Below, in pieces: positions 54,301 through 64,000 of a stretch of 64,000 bases of DNA (its first letter is position 1; each line of letters opens with the position of its first letter). The position numbers and the translations under genes were made by a program. This DNA is from Capitulum mitella. Lineage: Eukaryota > Arthropoda > Thecostraca > Pollicipedomorpha > Pollicipedidae. The notes beneath the pieces are model-generated. The model searched no databases, was not told the origin of the DNA, and saw only the letters and a list, made by a program, of their open reading frames with translations. Location of the stretch: the NCBI GenBank assembly GCA_030062745.1, contig CP099852.1, positions 20,916,266 through 20,980,265 on the forward strand, in the 5' to 3' direction.

Positions 54301-56882
54301 GACGGTCAGTGCTCGCAAGCGGTGAGGATCAAGCGGTCGGCCAGCCCTCTCCAGGGGACCGCACCACGCACTGCAACCATTCCCTATACCATGACCATGG
54401 TGGTGGCCACTGGGCTATGACGGTCCTCCGGGGCACAGAGCGGTCGCCTTTGATCCAGACTCGTCAACACCAGGCGGGGGGCCAACAGAACACGTTGGCT
54501 TGTTGGATCGTCTCACGGTCCGTGTCCGGCTTCATACCTTGGTCCGCTCCACGGTCGTTCTGTTCGTGTTCGTTACAAATGATCGCTTCTGAAAACACGG
54601 ACACCCACCTGGAGTGCCCACCCGGCACTGGGTACAGTTGCTGGGCTCCTTTTCGGACGCATCCGTCGCCGTTTCATCGTTCAACACGAAATCACCTTCG
54701 CCGGAGCATGCGTAACAGTTACTTGTACATCAAATTTACCTCAGTACCTCGTCAGGTGGACGCATCGCCATTACTTCACGAAGTACAACCGTGAATCCCA
54801 ACAACTTCTGGAGTCGGTAAGCTGCGATTCAAAATTAGTTGCCGCACGCAAAGCTGTCCGCTCGCCGCAAACGATCACCAAACGACACTATGATCCCTAC
54901 CGCCCTCGCTCTACCTCCGAGGCTGGGCGGCGCCGCACGAATTGCCGCGAGGTGGGCAAAGGCGCACCCAGCAAGAGGTCGCCAACCCAGGCTGCCTCCA
55001 GCACGAAGGACCAGATACATTCAGAAGAGACAAAACTGTGAAAGAATGTGCCATTCTCTTTTTGACAACCTTTTCTGAAGAGTTTTACCCCGGGCCTCCT
55101 CGTGGCAAGGCGCCTTAAACCTACAACACGACGTCTCCAGGGTGCGCCTCTGTTGCTAGGCAACGGGCGACAAGCCAGCCGGGCGATGACGCGTCCAAAA
55201 GGCAATCGAGAATCTTCCCGGAAATAGAAGAATCACTGGACAGCCCCGCACGTGGAATATTGCTCATTACTAAGCTGTCAGTACTCAGTTCCGAAATGAC
55301 GGTTACAGAGACTTGGCCCTGGCTCGACTTGACAACTGTACTGACCAACTTCTCCGCCAATATAACCATTCACAGTGCGTTAACCTCGCAGAATTCTGCC
55401 ATCTTCACACTGCTGCATGATTGATTGGCAGATGGATGCGACGTTATAGCCATATCGCAAATAATTACTCTCGGGTATTGTTGTCATCAGTCAGGCCGAC
55501 TATGTAAACGGAAAATTACGCATCACTGCAGCGAGTGGCCGCCAGGTTAAACGGTAACTGCAAATGACTTGTCAGTCACGAAAGGAGCTGTGCTTTGATT
55601 TGCATGCTGCCGAAAAATATCAGTTCCCCTAACTGGTGTCGGCCCTTGCGAGGGTGGCGCATCCAGCGGCGTGTCCCAGTTTCCTGCTGCTTCCGCCGCC
55701 ATCATGGCCGATCGGGGCGGAGGCGCTTCAGACAAAGCCGCCAACGGCGGCGCAAGCTGACCTCTGACACCGGGCGGCGGGAACATGACGTGTTGCCATC
55801 CGACGCCCGGCGACTGATGGCACGCAGAAGACGCAAATAACATTGCTTTGTAAAGGCATCAACCGTCCTGTGACGTTTTGCTTTCAGGCTAAACGTTCCT
55901 CTGTGTGTGTTTGACAACTTATTCTCTGACATGTCGCAAACTGCAGGTGAAAACTTCACAGGGCGGAAAATTCTCCGCATGCCGTCCGGTGCGGGTCCCA
56001 ATCGGCAAGCGGTGTATCACTTACCTGGAGCCCGGCGCCGGTGACAGTGGCTGACGGCGGCGGCGGTCGGCCCGTGGCGGCTGGCGAACGTTCGGCACTC
56101 TGGGGACGCTCCTCGCTGGTTTCCACCGAACTGTCCGGGGCACACAAACCAGCAGGATTAAGTCGCTGCAGTAGAAACGTAGTAAAACTGCGAGACACGT
56201 GCTAGTTAAAACACAGACACCGCCACCCACGATCTACTTTCTCTTCCGAAACGGTCCAATACGGTACAAATGACAATTACAGAAACCTGGCCTTGACCTA
56301 ATTGCAGGTGAGGTATTTTTCCGTCTTTACATTTTCACGCTGTGGTCCCATTTCTTGTTGTTTAATTCCTAATTTGCGTTCTGCCATTAGCATTTTAGAT
56401 TGTATTCCATTAATCCTACTGCGTTTATTCTTTCTGGTACATTTCTGTTATTTTTTGCACCACTTACAATTATTTCTACTGATGTCAATTTCACTTATGT
56501 TACTATATTTACTTTACTTTGTTTTTGCACTGTCATTATTAGTATTTTCATTCGTGAGGTTTTAATACCACAAACGTTTCGACTAAAAAAAAATCTGATC
56601 CCATGATCTTAGAACAATCCACTCTAAAACCAACACCAAATAAACGATACTGCGTCCTCTTTATGGCAACTGAAAATAACTCTTTATGATACTGTGGTAA
56701 GATAGGACATCCGCCTAGTCTGGCTGTGTCTCGACAATCCTTCACCCTCCAGGCTCACACACGCGTCCCAACCTCTCCACGCTTTATTCCCGAGTGCCCC
56801 CGACGCCGCCGCACACGTCGGCCTGAAATCCGATCTGCGCCCGGGGTCGGCTCCTTAGCCCCGACGTTAAAATAACACTGTG
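54301..56882. other. No gene recognised; short upstream-type ORF near 55.7 kb
   Basis: A plus frame of 161 codons at 54309-54794 has no domain I know. At 55703-55768 an ATG in a strong context (GCCGCCATCATGG) opens an 18-codon frame (MADRGGGASDKAANGGAS) in a GC-rich patch. A second GC-rich patch lies at about 56030-56130, and AT-rich sequence fills 56300-56600. Confidence 0.3.
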
Positions 56883-56965
56883 ATGGCGGCAACGGCTCTG
56901 CCTGAGTTCAGGGTCGGCATACGTGGCGACGGCAGGATGGCCCCGCTCACCAACAAAGACCACAG
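56883..56965 (+). CDS. Candidate first coding exon, unknown gene
   Basis: In a GC-rich, CpG-containing patch the frame reads MAATALPEFRVGIRGDG, then RMAPLTNKDHR, and ends at CACAG/GTACCT, a good donor. It is followed by AT-rich sequence as expected of an intron. I do not recognise the peptide, and no continuation is evident downstream in the window. It could equally be an unrelated open stretch. Confidence 0.3.
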
Positions 56966-58107
56966 GTACCTAAAAATAATCTATCCTCTCAAATAATAAC
57001 AATAAAATCGTAATGAAAACGTTCGATACACTGCAACTGTGCCGGTCGACTGACAAACGGCAGTATTCTATGGCGAAAAATGTAGTGCTTCCCCGGTTAA
57101 GGTTGTTCGCACTAGGGATCTGTGAAGATCCTGCACAAGTAATCTTGAATATGAATTTATATTTACTCTTCATTTATTGCGTTCTTGTATTACTGTATTA
57201 TACAACTGTCATGATATACTGCCGTCACAGTGAGAATAAGTTAGGTGAAAGGTTGGGTTGGGTTAGGTCATGTGGTTATTTTCATTAAGTTTACGGAGTA
57301 TTTATTATTCCATTTTATCTTTATTTTACTGCGATTTTTTCAACGAAATTTCCCTTATCTAGCAACCTAAATTGCACATTACATGTTTCCACATCTTCTC
57401 AATCACTTTTGATCCGACCTTGGGTCCGACCAACAGCCTATCAGCGCCCACGTATAAGATTCCACGCACGCTAACAATGAAGGCAAAAAAAAACGTCGAA
57501 AATTTCTACACGAGCATCTGGCGGCTGGCGTCGCAGTGACGAAGCAATTTCTTTTCGGGGAAAAACGGTGCATTTTGAAGCCTTTCCCGACTGAAGTCGT
57601 AAGTAGTACATCTCGGCATCGTGTTTCAAGAATCATACAACCCCTGTTACGATGTTTTCGCACAATGTAGGCGATAGGTCATAATCTAACTGCCCACCAA
57701 TGTTTCCCTCTTGTACATCGGTATCACCCAATGAACAGTGATGAGTTCGTGACCCATGTCCACTTTAACTGAGATGGGTCTCGACTTGCTGTTACTACCT
57801 TTCTCCAACCAACTACTGCTTACGAACTCCTCAATATCTGTCCCTCCGACATCAACATCGCCTGTTCCTAGCCTCCGCTGGAAGTGTGTGTGTGTGTTTT
57901 TTCTCCATTGTGCATGCAGCCATTGTTTGACTTCGGGCCCGGAAAAAGCCCTGTTGTCTTGGGCCATGCATGGTGGATGAACCCACCACGTAAAATAATA
58001 ATACTTAAGCGGAACCAGGATAATAATGGCGTGCCATGCTTTTGCACGGAAATACAATCCTTTGGTGTTTAAAATGGCACGTTTTCTGCACTGGCCTGCA
58101 TATTCTG
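56966..58107. other. AT-rich, no gene recognised
   Basis: Contains AGGTTGGGTTGGGTTAGGTC at about 57247-57270 (short GGGTT/GGTTA units, not a telomere array) and a (TG)n run at about 57884-57898. Confidence 0.4.
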
Positions 58108-58115
58108 CATTGCAT

Positions 58116-58480
58116 CAGGGGTGTCAATTTGTATTCTTCTTAGAGGGCCCTGGCCCATCCAATGTTCATTTGGGCCCCTCCAATATTCTCTTCCAGTTTT
58201 AAAGGGAAATGGGCAAAAATAATGTAAAAACGGCAACAGATGAAAGACAAGCAGAAAGTAGAGAATAAAACATGAAGTGGTGCATCTATCTTTCTGTCTT
58301 TTATCTATTTATCCCATGTACGGAAATTTTTTGCTTGAAAAACAGTTACAAGAAACTTATGAATTTCCACTGATCAAAATAAAATGGGCCAAATCTGCTC
58401 AGACACCCACATTTAGGGGAGGTTAGGTTGCAGGCCCTAGGCTTGGCCCATCCAATCATTTACGGAAACTGACGTCCCTG
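58116..58480. mobile_element. hAT-type MITE
   Basis: A 365-bp non-coding element with imperfect inverted ends, CAGGGGTGTCAATTT on the left and the inverse of CAGGGACGTCAGTTT on the right. CATTGCAT stands immediately outside both ends (58108-58115 and 58481-58488), a perfect 8-bp target duplication. CAGGG(G)TGTCA termini with 8-bp TSDs are typical of hAT elements. It has no coding capacity, so it is non-autonomous. Confidence 0.85.
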
Positions 58481-58488
58481 CATTGCAT

Positions 58489-59036
58489 TATCCTTCTACC
58501 ACAATATCGCAATCTTCAATGGTCTGGTGCAGCACGGGCCAAAGGGGGATACTGGAAACTACGCACAGAGCTTGGAAACGAGAACCATGTCAAACCGTGA
58601 GCCGGAGCGCAAACCGTGGCAGGTTTCGACGAGGTCTTGTCGACATGCATCGGATAGTTCAGGCCAGCTTAGGTGTGCGCCTCGCTATTCCTATGCGTGC
58701 ACGAAAATGTTCTGGCGTACACCGCGTGTGCCATCGTTCAAAACAACTTCGGACAAACAAAATAGCAAATTCGCTTGAGGCCAAAAAACGCACTGTACCA
58801 AGCAAAGCGCGAAAAAGGCAGTGTGCACCAGAATTATCGCATTCAATAGTTTCCAAGTTATCACCAAACTCAACAGATTTTATGCGAAAAAAAATGTTGA
58901 ATGAAAAAAAAACGATTTCCCCATTTCCCCATTCACCATAGCATAACCACTGATGCTGATTCAGTGATCTTAAAATGTCTTTGGGCACAAAAAAATCAGC
59001 ATTTAATCTAAAAATCTCCTCTGGTGGATTCTGATA
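58489..59036. other. No gene recognised
   Basis: A plus frame at 58483-58941 is open but shows no domain or splice framing. The segment ends at the target duplication of retroelement copy 2. Confidence 0.4.
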
Positions 59037-59195
59037 TTTAAATGTCTAGCTGGTTAGTTATTGGGGCTTAGGGGCGCACCGACTGCAGGGTCATTCGGCG
59101 CCCATAACCTCTTCAAGTAGCTCCATTAAAAAGAGTCACGACGATTAATAAAATCCGACGGCGTAATATAACGCAATTATGCCAAGACAAAAAAG

Positions 59196-62100
59196 TTACC
59201 TACAACAGCATACACAAAATAAAACACATGTGACTAGTAGCGTGAAAAAAACCGCAGAAAAACCGACATCCAATAAAAACCGGAACAACTGTCCCGTCTC
59301 TATAAAACGAGACTCGTCACTCAGCAAATCCTGCAAAGTGCGAGGTGTCGCACTGTGCCCAAAGTGCCGCAAACGCTCTAAGTCAAACCATTGCATGTGA
59401 TCAGCACATGGTGCACAGTGAGGGGCTCACTGCAGCGGGGGCACATTCCTCTCTCTTCGCCCTTCAACAGATGGTGATGCGTTACGTATGTGTGGCCTAG
59501 ACGCAAACGGCAGAGAATAACCTCCTCTCGCCGGTTTTCGCGTGAACTTGAGGCCCAAGTTCCTAGGCGGGGTTTAATACTTTTGAGCTTATTTGGACCG
59601 AGCGCATCCCACTCACGTTGCCACAAGTCATACATATATGACGAAAACACACGATAAAAGTCCTTGGCAGGCAATGACATTCGTCGCGTCACACACATGC
59701 GTGACGCACGCTTCGCGGCTGCATCGGCTCGTTCGTTGCCAGATATCCCCACGTGGCTTGGGATCCAACAGAACGTCACTCTCTTTCCATGTCGGTCTAA
59801 CGCTGTCAATCGTCTTAAAATATCCTGTATAAGGGGATGACGCGGATGGAAACACTTCAGCGCTAAAAGGCTACTCAGCGAGTCTGTAAAAAGTACGTAA
59901 AAACCATCGTCGCTTGCCTCAATGAAACACAGCGCCTTGTCGATAGCCACGAGTTCCGACGTATAAACCGATGCATGAGGTGGCAAAGTAAATGACCGAG
60001 TGTCAGGGCCACACACGAAAGCACAGCCCACACCAGCCTCCGTCCTCGATCCATCGGTGAAAGCAGTCATATGGCCATCGTAGGATGCCATGTGCTCCAG
60101 TGCTCTGCACCGTAACTCCTCGGGGCCACGTCGCGCTTCCGGTTCTCAGCCAAAGACACGTCCACCACAGGGGACACCAGTTCCCAGGGAGGTATGTCTA
60201 GATCGTAAGAACGTGCCACGGACCTCAGTCGCACACCGCTCTCAATTAACAGGTCATGGACTCTCACACAGAAAGGAGTGGCTTTCAGAGATCGTCCGGT
60301 GCGAAAAAGGGCTATTGTGCTGGAAGAAAACACCGCCTCATATGTCGGGTGGTCGGGGAACTGAGCTAACTTGCATGCATACCGCAGCCCGAGCACCTTC
60401 CGTCGCAAAGCCAGGGGTGGCTCATTAGCTTCCACCAAGATACTAGCGGTGGGAGACGTTCTGAAGGCACCCGTAGCAATGCGCAAGGCAGAGTTGTGCA
60501 CTGTGTCCAACGTACGCTTGCTGGAATCGCATGCAGAGTCATACACAAAACAAGCATAGTCCAACTTAGAGCGAATCAGGGATCTGTATAGACGGAGCAA
60601 CGTCACTCTGTCCGCACCGTACGATGTACCTGCGACACACTTTAAAACGTTCAGTGATTTAAAACACTTCTCACGCAGCGATTTAAAATGGTCCCTGTAC
60701 GTCAAACGTTTGTCAAATTGCAGTCCAAGAAACCGCACTACTGGCTCCGACGGAATCAGTTTCCCGTACAGTTGCACAGATAAAGCGGGACAGCCACGGC
60801 GAGAGCGGCAAAAGTGGCACGCAACTGTTTTTGACGTCGAGAAACGGAAGCCATTTGCCAGGCTCCACTTCTCCAAGCGGCCGACGGCCAGCTGCAACTG
60901 CCTCTCCATCGAGATAGCACTGGACGCCTTACACCATATTGCCAGATCGTCGACGAACAGTGACCTTCCTACAGAGCGAGGCAGTCTGTCTACCACATCG
61001 TTAATCATAATGGCAAAGAGTGTCACACTTAACACACCACCCTGAGGCACGCCGTTCACCTGCAGAAACCGGTCAGAAAAGTGCTTTCCTACACGAACAC
61101 GGAAAAAACGGTCATCCAAGTAGTTCTGTAAAAAGACGCCCATACGACCACGAATACCTTGCCCAAAGGCCTTCAAGAGAATGCCGTGTCGCCACGTCGT
61201 GTCGTATGCACCCTCGATGTCAAAAAACACACCTCCCACATGACGTCGTTCCCGAAAAGCAACACGCACTGCTGTGTCTAGGGCTAAAAGGTGGTCCACA
61301 GTACTACGGTTTTTCCGGAGACCGCACTGAGCATTGTCAAACACGTTATTCTTCTCTAAAAACCAGGTCAGGCGGAGGTTAACCATCTTCTCCAAAAGTT
61401 TACACAAGGAAGATGTCAGAGATATGGGACGATAATCAAGAGGGTTTAAACCACTCTTGCCGGGCTTGCACAGTGGGATGACGATGGCCTCTCGCCAGGC
61501 CAACGGGAACTCGCCACGGGTCCAAATCGCATTGAACATAGTCAACAGTGTCTCAACCGCGCAATGTGGAAGGTGTCGAAGCATATCGTTATGCACTTCG
61601 TCTGGGCCCTCCGACACACTGCGCAAGGACGATATTGCTGACCTGAGTTCAGCCATTGTGAACACTTCGTTATACGAGTGCTGCTCAGAGGTATAAAAGT
61701 TCACTGGCGACCGCTCACAGCGAGTTTTGTGACGCACAAACTCAGGATCGGCGCCGCCACCCCGGCAGCGCTCTGCGAGGGCGCGGCCGATCTCGTTGGC
61801 AACGTCAGCAGGGTGAAACACGTCATGGCCGTGCACGCGCAGCACGGGCAGCGGCTTAGAGCAATGTCGGCCCCCTATCCTCTTGATGCGGTCCCAGACC
61901 TCCGAAGTGCGGGTGGAGCGGTTCAGGCCGCCCACATACTCTCGCCATGACCGCCGTTTCGCCTCCAAGATAACACGACGTGCCGAGGCCCTCGCTTGTC
62001 GAAAAGCGATCAAATTATCAAGTGTACTGCAACGATCGAATGCCCTGTAAGCTCGCCTGCGTGTACGAATGGCGTCTCTACACGCTTTCGTCCACCATGG

Positions 62101-62967
62101 CACTGGTGGGCGGCGGGGAGCACCAGATGTTTTGGGGATGCTTTGTCCGGCTGACTGCACGATCATCTCGGTAAATTCGTCCACCGACATCGGACGCTCC
62201 TCCGGCTGACGCCAACGCACGGCCAATTCAACCTCTTCCTCAAATTGGCCCCAGTCAGCACACCGAAGCAACCACCGTGGTGGCCTTGAGCCGAGCACGG
62301 CACCGTCCTTATAGTGCAGCCATACTGGCAAGTGATCGCTTCCGCATGGGTCGTCATCCACCGACCACGTCAAGTACTGCATCATCTGTGGGCTACAAAT
62401 GCTCAGGTCTAGAGCCGATGTTTGTCCGGAAGGCAAAGTAAAATGTGTTTTGGCTCCAGTATTTAAAAGACATAGTGATTCGTCGTTCAACAAGCTTTCT
62501 AAAAGTCGACCACGTGTGTCGGTGTTGTCGCAACCCCAATTAGTATGGTGAGCATTAAAATCACCTAAAAGCAGGAAAGGTGCAGGCAGCTGTGCAACCA
62601 GACGCCGGAGCTCCAACGTGGGAAAAACACAACCAGGCGCCAAATACACTGAGCACAGTGTTACTTGACGGCGTCCCAAGTGCGACCTCACTGCCACAGC
62701 CTGCACATCAGCGCGCACGTCGAGCCGCTGGGTGGGAACACCATGGTGAACGGCTAGTAGGACCCCACCGTGCGCAACGGTGTCGACTGGCTCGTCGCGA
62801 CGAAATATGCTGTAACCTTTGAGACTAAAACAAGTGTTTGATGCCAGTTTTGTCTCCTGGAGGCCAACAGCAAATGGGCAACGCCGTCTCAGAAGAGCCT
62901 GCAGATCACTGGCGCTCGACCTAACACCTCTACAGTTCCACTGTAAAATGACCTGTATAAGGTCGGG
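59196..62967 (-). pseudogene. Retroelement copy 2 ORF2 with two frameshifts
   Basis: Same domains as 25088-28822: endonuclease (GDFNAHHTNWG, GSDHLPV), reverse transcriptase (FFDIEGAYDTTWR, GVPQGGVLS, FVDDLAIW), RNase H (TDGSRTEAGVGCAF, IPSHVGISGNERAD) and the terminal CPRC...HHVLITC motif. A one-base deletion near 60120 (CTCGGGG for CTCCGGGG) ends the frame after KRDVAP, just before RNase H. A second near 59380 (CTAAG for CTGAAG) breaks the last 60 codons. Endonuclease and RT are intact in one frame (60067 upwards). The frame is open upstream of the first ATG, as in copy 1. Confidence 0.9.
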
Positions 62968-63780
62968 TTAAAAGGGTCTTAAAACACAGCGTCCCGGGAT
63001 ATAAAAGAAGCGTCAGCACCTGCAGGAACACTAAAACAGTCACTGCAAGTGGAAGGTTAAAGTGTTCAAAAAAAGTGGTCAGCCCTTTTGCAAGGTCATA
63101 ACCCTCCCGTGGGTGGACGACCTTCTGCAGAACTGTCGCGCACCTTGGCCCTGCCCCCGTCCGTCGGGGACACAGGCCAAGGCGGCGGGCGTTTTGTTGT
63201 CCGGCCCGCGGCCGGGGAGGACGACGCCGACCCACCCCGCGCCGGAGCAGGGGGAGGGCCCATGGCCGCGCCATCGCCAGACGGCGACGGATGGGCCCGG
63301 GCCGGCGCAACCGTCGGCCCAACGCCCCGGGCCGCGCGACCCGCAGCCCCCAGATCTGGAGCACCCGGGCGCACGGTGACACCCGTACTCCGCGGCGCCC
63401 CAGGACGGGAAGCCCCGCCCGAGAGCTGCGCCCCCGACGGAGCGGTCACCGGGGAACGTCTCGAGGCCGCGGCACGAGGCGGCGTGGGCGGCGCGGACGC
63501 GGGGGACGCAACAGGTCCCAGTGGAGAGCCGCTCCGCGCCGGAGAAGAGCGGGGTCCCCGACCCCGCCGGACCACGGTCCACCCACTGCCCCGGCCGACG
63601 GAACGTCCGGGGCCGTGGACACCACCGAGGTGGCGGGCGCAAGAGGCGTCGGGGACCCCAAGGACGTGGCCGGTGCAGAGGGCGCAGGTACGACGGCAAG
63701 GCCGTAATGCTTTAAAATGTTTACTAGTTGAGGCAACGTCATCACTTCAGACTGCGTCGCCGGCACAGCAGTCTTCACCT
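62930..63780 (-). CDS. Retroelement copy 2 ORF1, 5'-truncated
   Basis: The frame ending at 62930 (PYTGHFTVEL) and the Pro/Ala-rich frame correspond to copy 1. Copy 2 adds an upstream segment reading ATQSEVMTLPQLVNILKHYG, then LAVVPAPSAPATS, at 63690-63778. The frames are not continuous through the GC-rich middle, so one or more frameshifts or assembly indels are likely. Probably the Gag-like protein of the element; no zinc knuckle is seen. Confidence 0.45.
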
Positions 63781-63794
63781 TTTAAATGTCTAGC

Positions 63795-64000
63795 ATAAAC
63801 TGCATCAACTGTTTTGGAGAGAGGTTGATAACAGATGGCAAGTCGCAGGATATGGCGTGGCTGAGTACTTCACAGCTAACGTCCATGTTCGTCTCTAATG
63901 CCAGTAGTGCGTCAGACAGACAGTCAAACAAAATCAGTGAAGGGGGGAGGGTGCGTGGGTAGACAAAAACAGTTCTGCGCAGCAACTGTTACCGTCGGTC
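63795..64000. other. No gene recognised
   Basis: Genomic flank continuing the pre-insertion sequence of 58489-59050. Confidence 0.5.

Larger units (their letters stand above)
59051..63780 (-). mobile_element. I-group non-LTR retroelement, copy 2
   Basis: Element of 4730 bp on the minus strand flanked by TTTAAATGTCTAGC at 59037-59050 and 63781-63794, a perfect 14-bp target duplication. It is nearly identical to copy 1 but reaches about 0.25 kb further at the 5' end, into ORF1. It is still likely 5'-truncated, because no 5' UTR or complete ORF1 start region is recognisable. The 3' end is GCCCCAATAACTAACC with no poly(A). ORF2 carries two one-base deletions. Confidence 0.93.

Noticed and set aside
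54309-54794. 161-codon plus frame as a gene
   Set aside because: No domain, no splice support and no similarity I recognise; its length is not exceptional for GC-balanced DNA.
56300-56606. AT-rich hydrophobic frames as a mitochondrial insertion
   Set aside because: The hydrophobic peptides come from T-rich codons; no mitochondrial protein was recognisable and no tRNA or rRNA lies nearby.
57247-57270. Telomere-like GGGTTAGG sequence
   Set aside because: Only three irregular units, internal and not an array.

Overview
This is a eukaryotic, almost certainly metazoan, genomic window. It has no operons. It has short exons bounded by AG/GT(A/G)AG(T) splice sites, several retroelement and DNA-transposon families, and minisatellites. 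The RNase-H-bearing I-group non-LTR elements, with 3' ends made of AACC repeats instead of poly(A), fit an arthropod, possibly a chelicerate. That taxonomic guess is an inference. I see no bacterial-type genes, rRNA, tRNA or CRISPR.

Left part (1-15.9 kb): a TIR-bearing DNA element (882-6089, 8-bp target duplication AATCACTT) with 317-bp subterminal repeats carries a decayed non-LTR retroelement inside it. It is followed by mostly non-coding sequence, a hAT transposase remnant (about 9.25-9.42 kb), a 5'-truncated retroelement tail (10.9-11.5 kb) and a 31-bp minisatellite with a 310-bp higher-order period (12.1-13.3 kb).

Centre (15.9-51.9 kb): a cluster of at least six partial copies of one spliced gene, in tandem and in inverted orientation (minus strand 15.9-23.7 and 30.1-31.2 kb, plus strand 32.5-41.8 and 50.1-51.8 kb). 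Equivalent exons keep the same lengths and compatible phases: 144, 120, 163, 163, 88, 169, 155, 132, 405, 72 and 318 bp. Joined in order they give a proline-rich region, a C2H2-type finger, a helical N-terminal region, a tyrosine-recombinase-like catalytic domain (GLRTG Arg, SKTLG Lys, HS..TAERHY Tyr), a second proline-rich region and a Myb-like C-terminus. This resembles the zinc-finger/tyrosine-recombinase (Crypton-like) proteins of animals, but it is intron-rich. No single copy in the window is complete. Individual copies have stops, lost splice sites, frameshifts and in one case loss of the nucleophilic Tyr. The cluster is interrupted by a near-intact non-LTR element (24.9-29.4 kb, 9-bp TSD), a solo LTR (35.7-36.5 kb, 4-bp TSD), a 60-bp minisatellite grown from an intron/exon junction (31.1-32.0 kb) and a large CCG expansion (36.9-37.3 kb).

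Right part (42-64 kb): a second, unrelated-by-sequence, intronless and decayed zinc-finger/tyrosine-recombinase gene (45.8-47.9 kb), an L1/Tx1-like endonuclease remnant (53.0-53.7 kb), a candidate first exon (56.9 kb), a hAT-type MITE with a perfect 8-bp TSD (58.1-58.5 kb), and a second copy of the same non-LTR element (59.05-63.78 kb, perfect 14-bp TSD) that carries two frameshifts in its ORF2.

The long open frames across the minisatellites (12-13.5, 31-32.2 and 36.5-37.5 kb) are by-products of repeats that lack stop codons, not genes.
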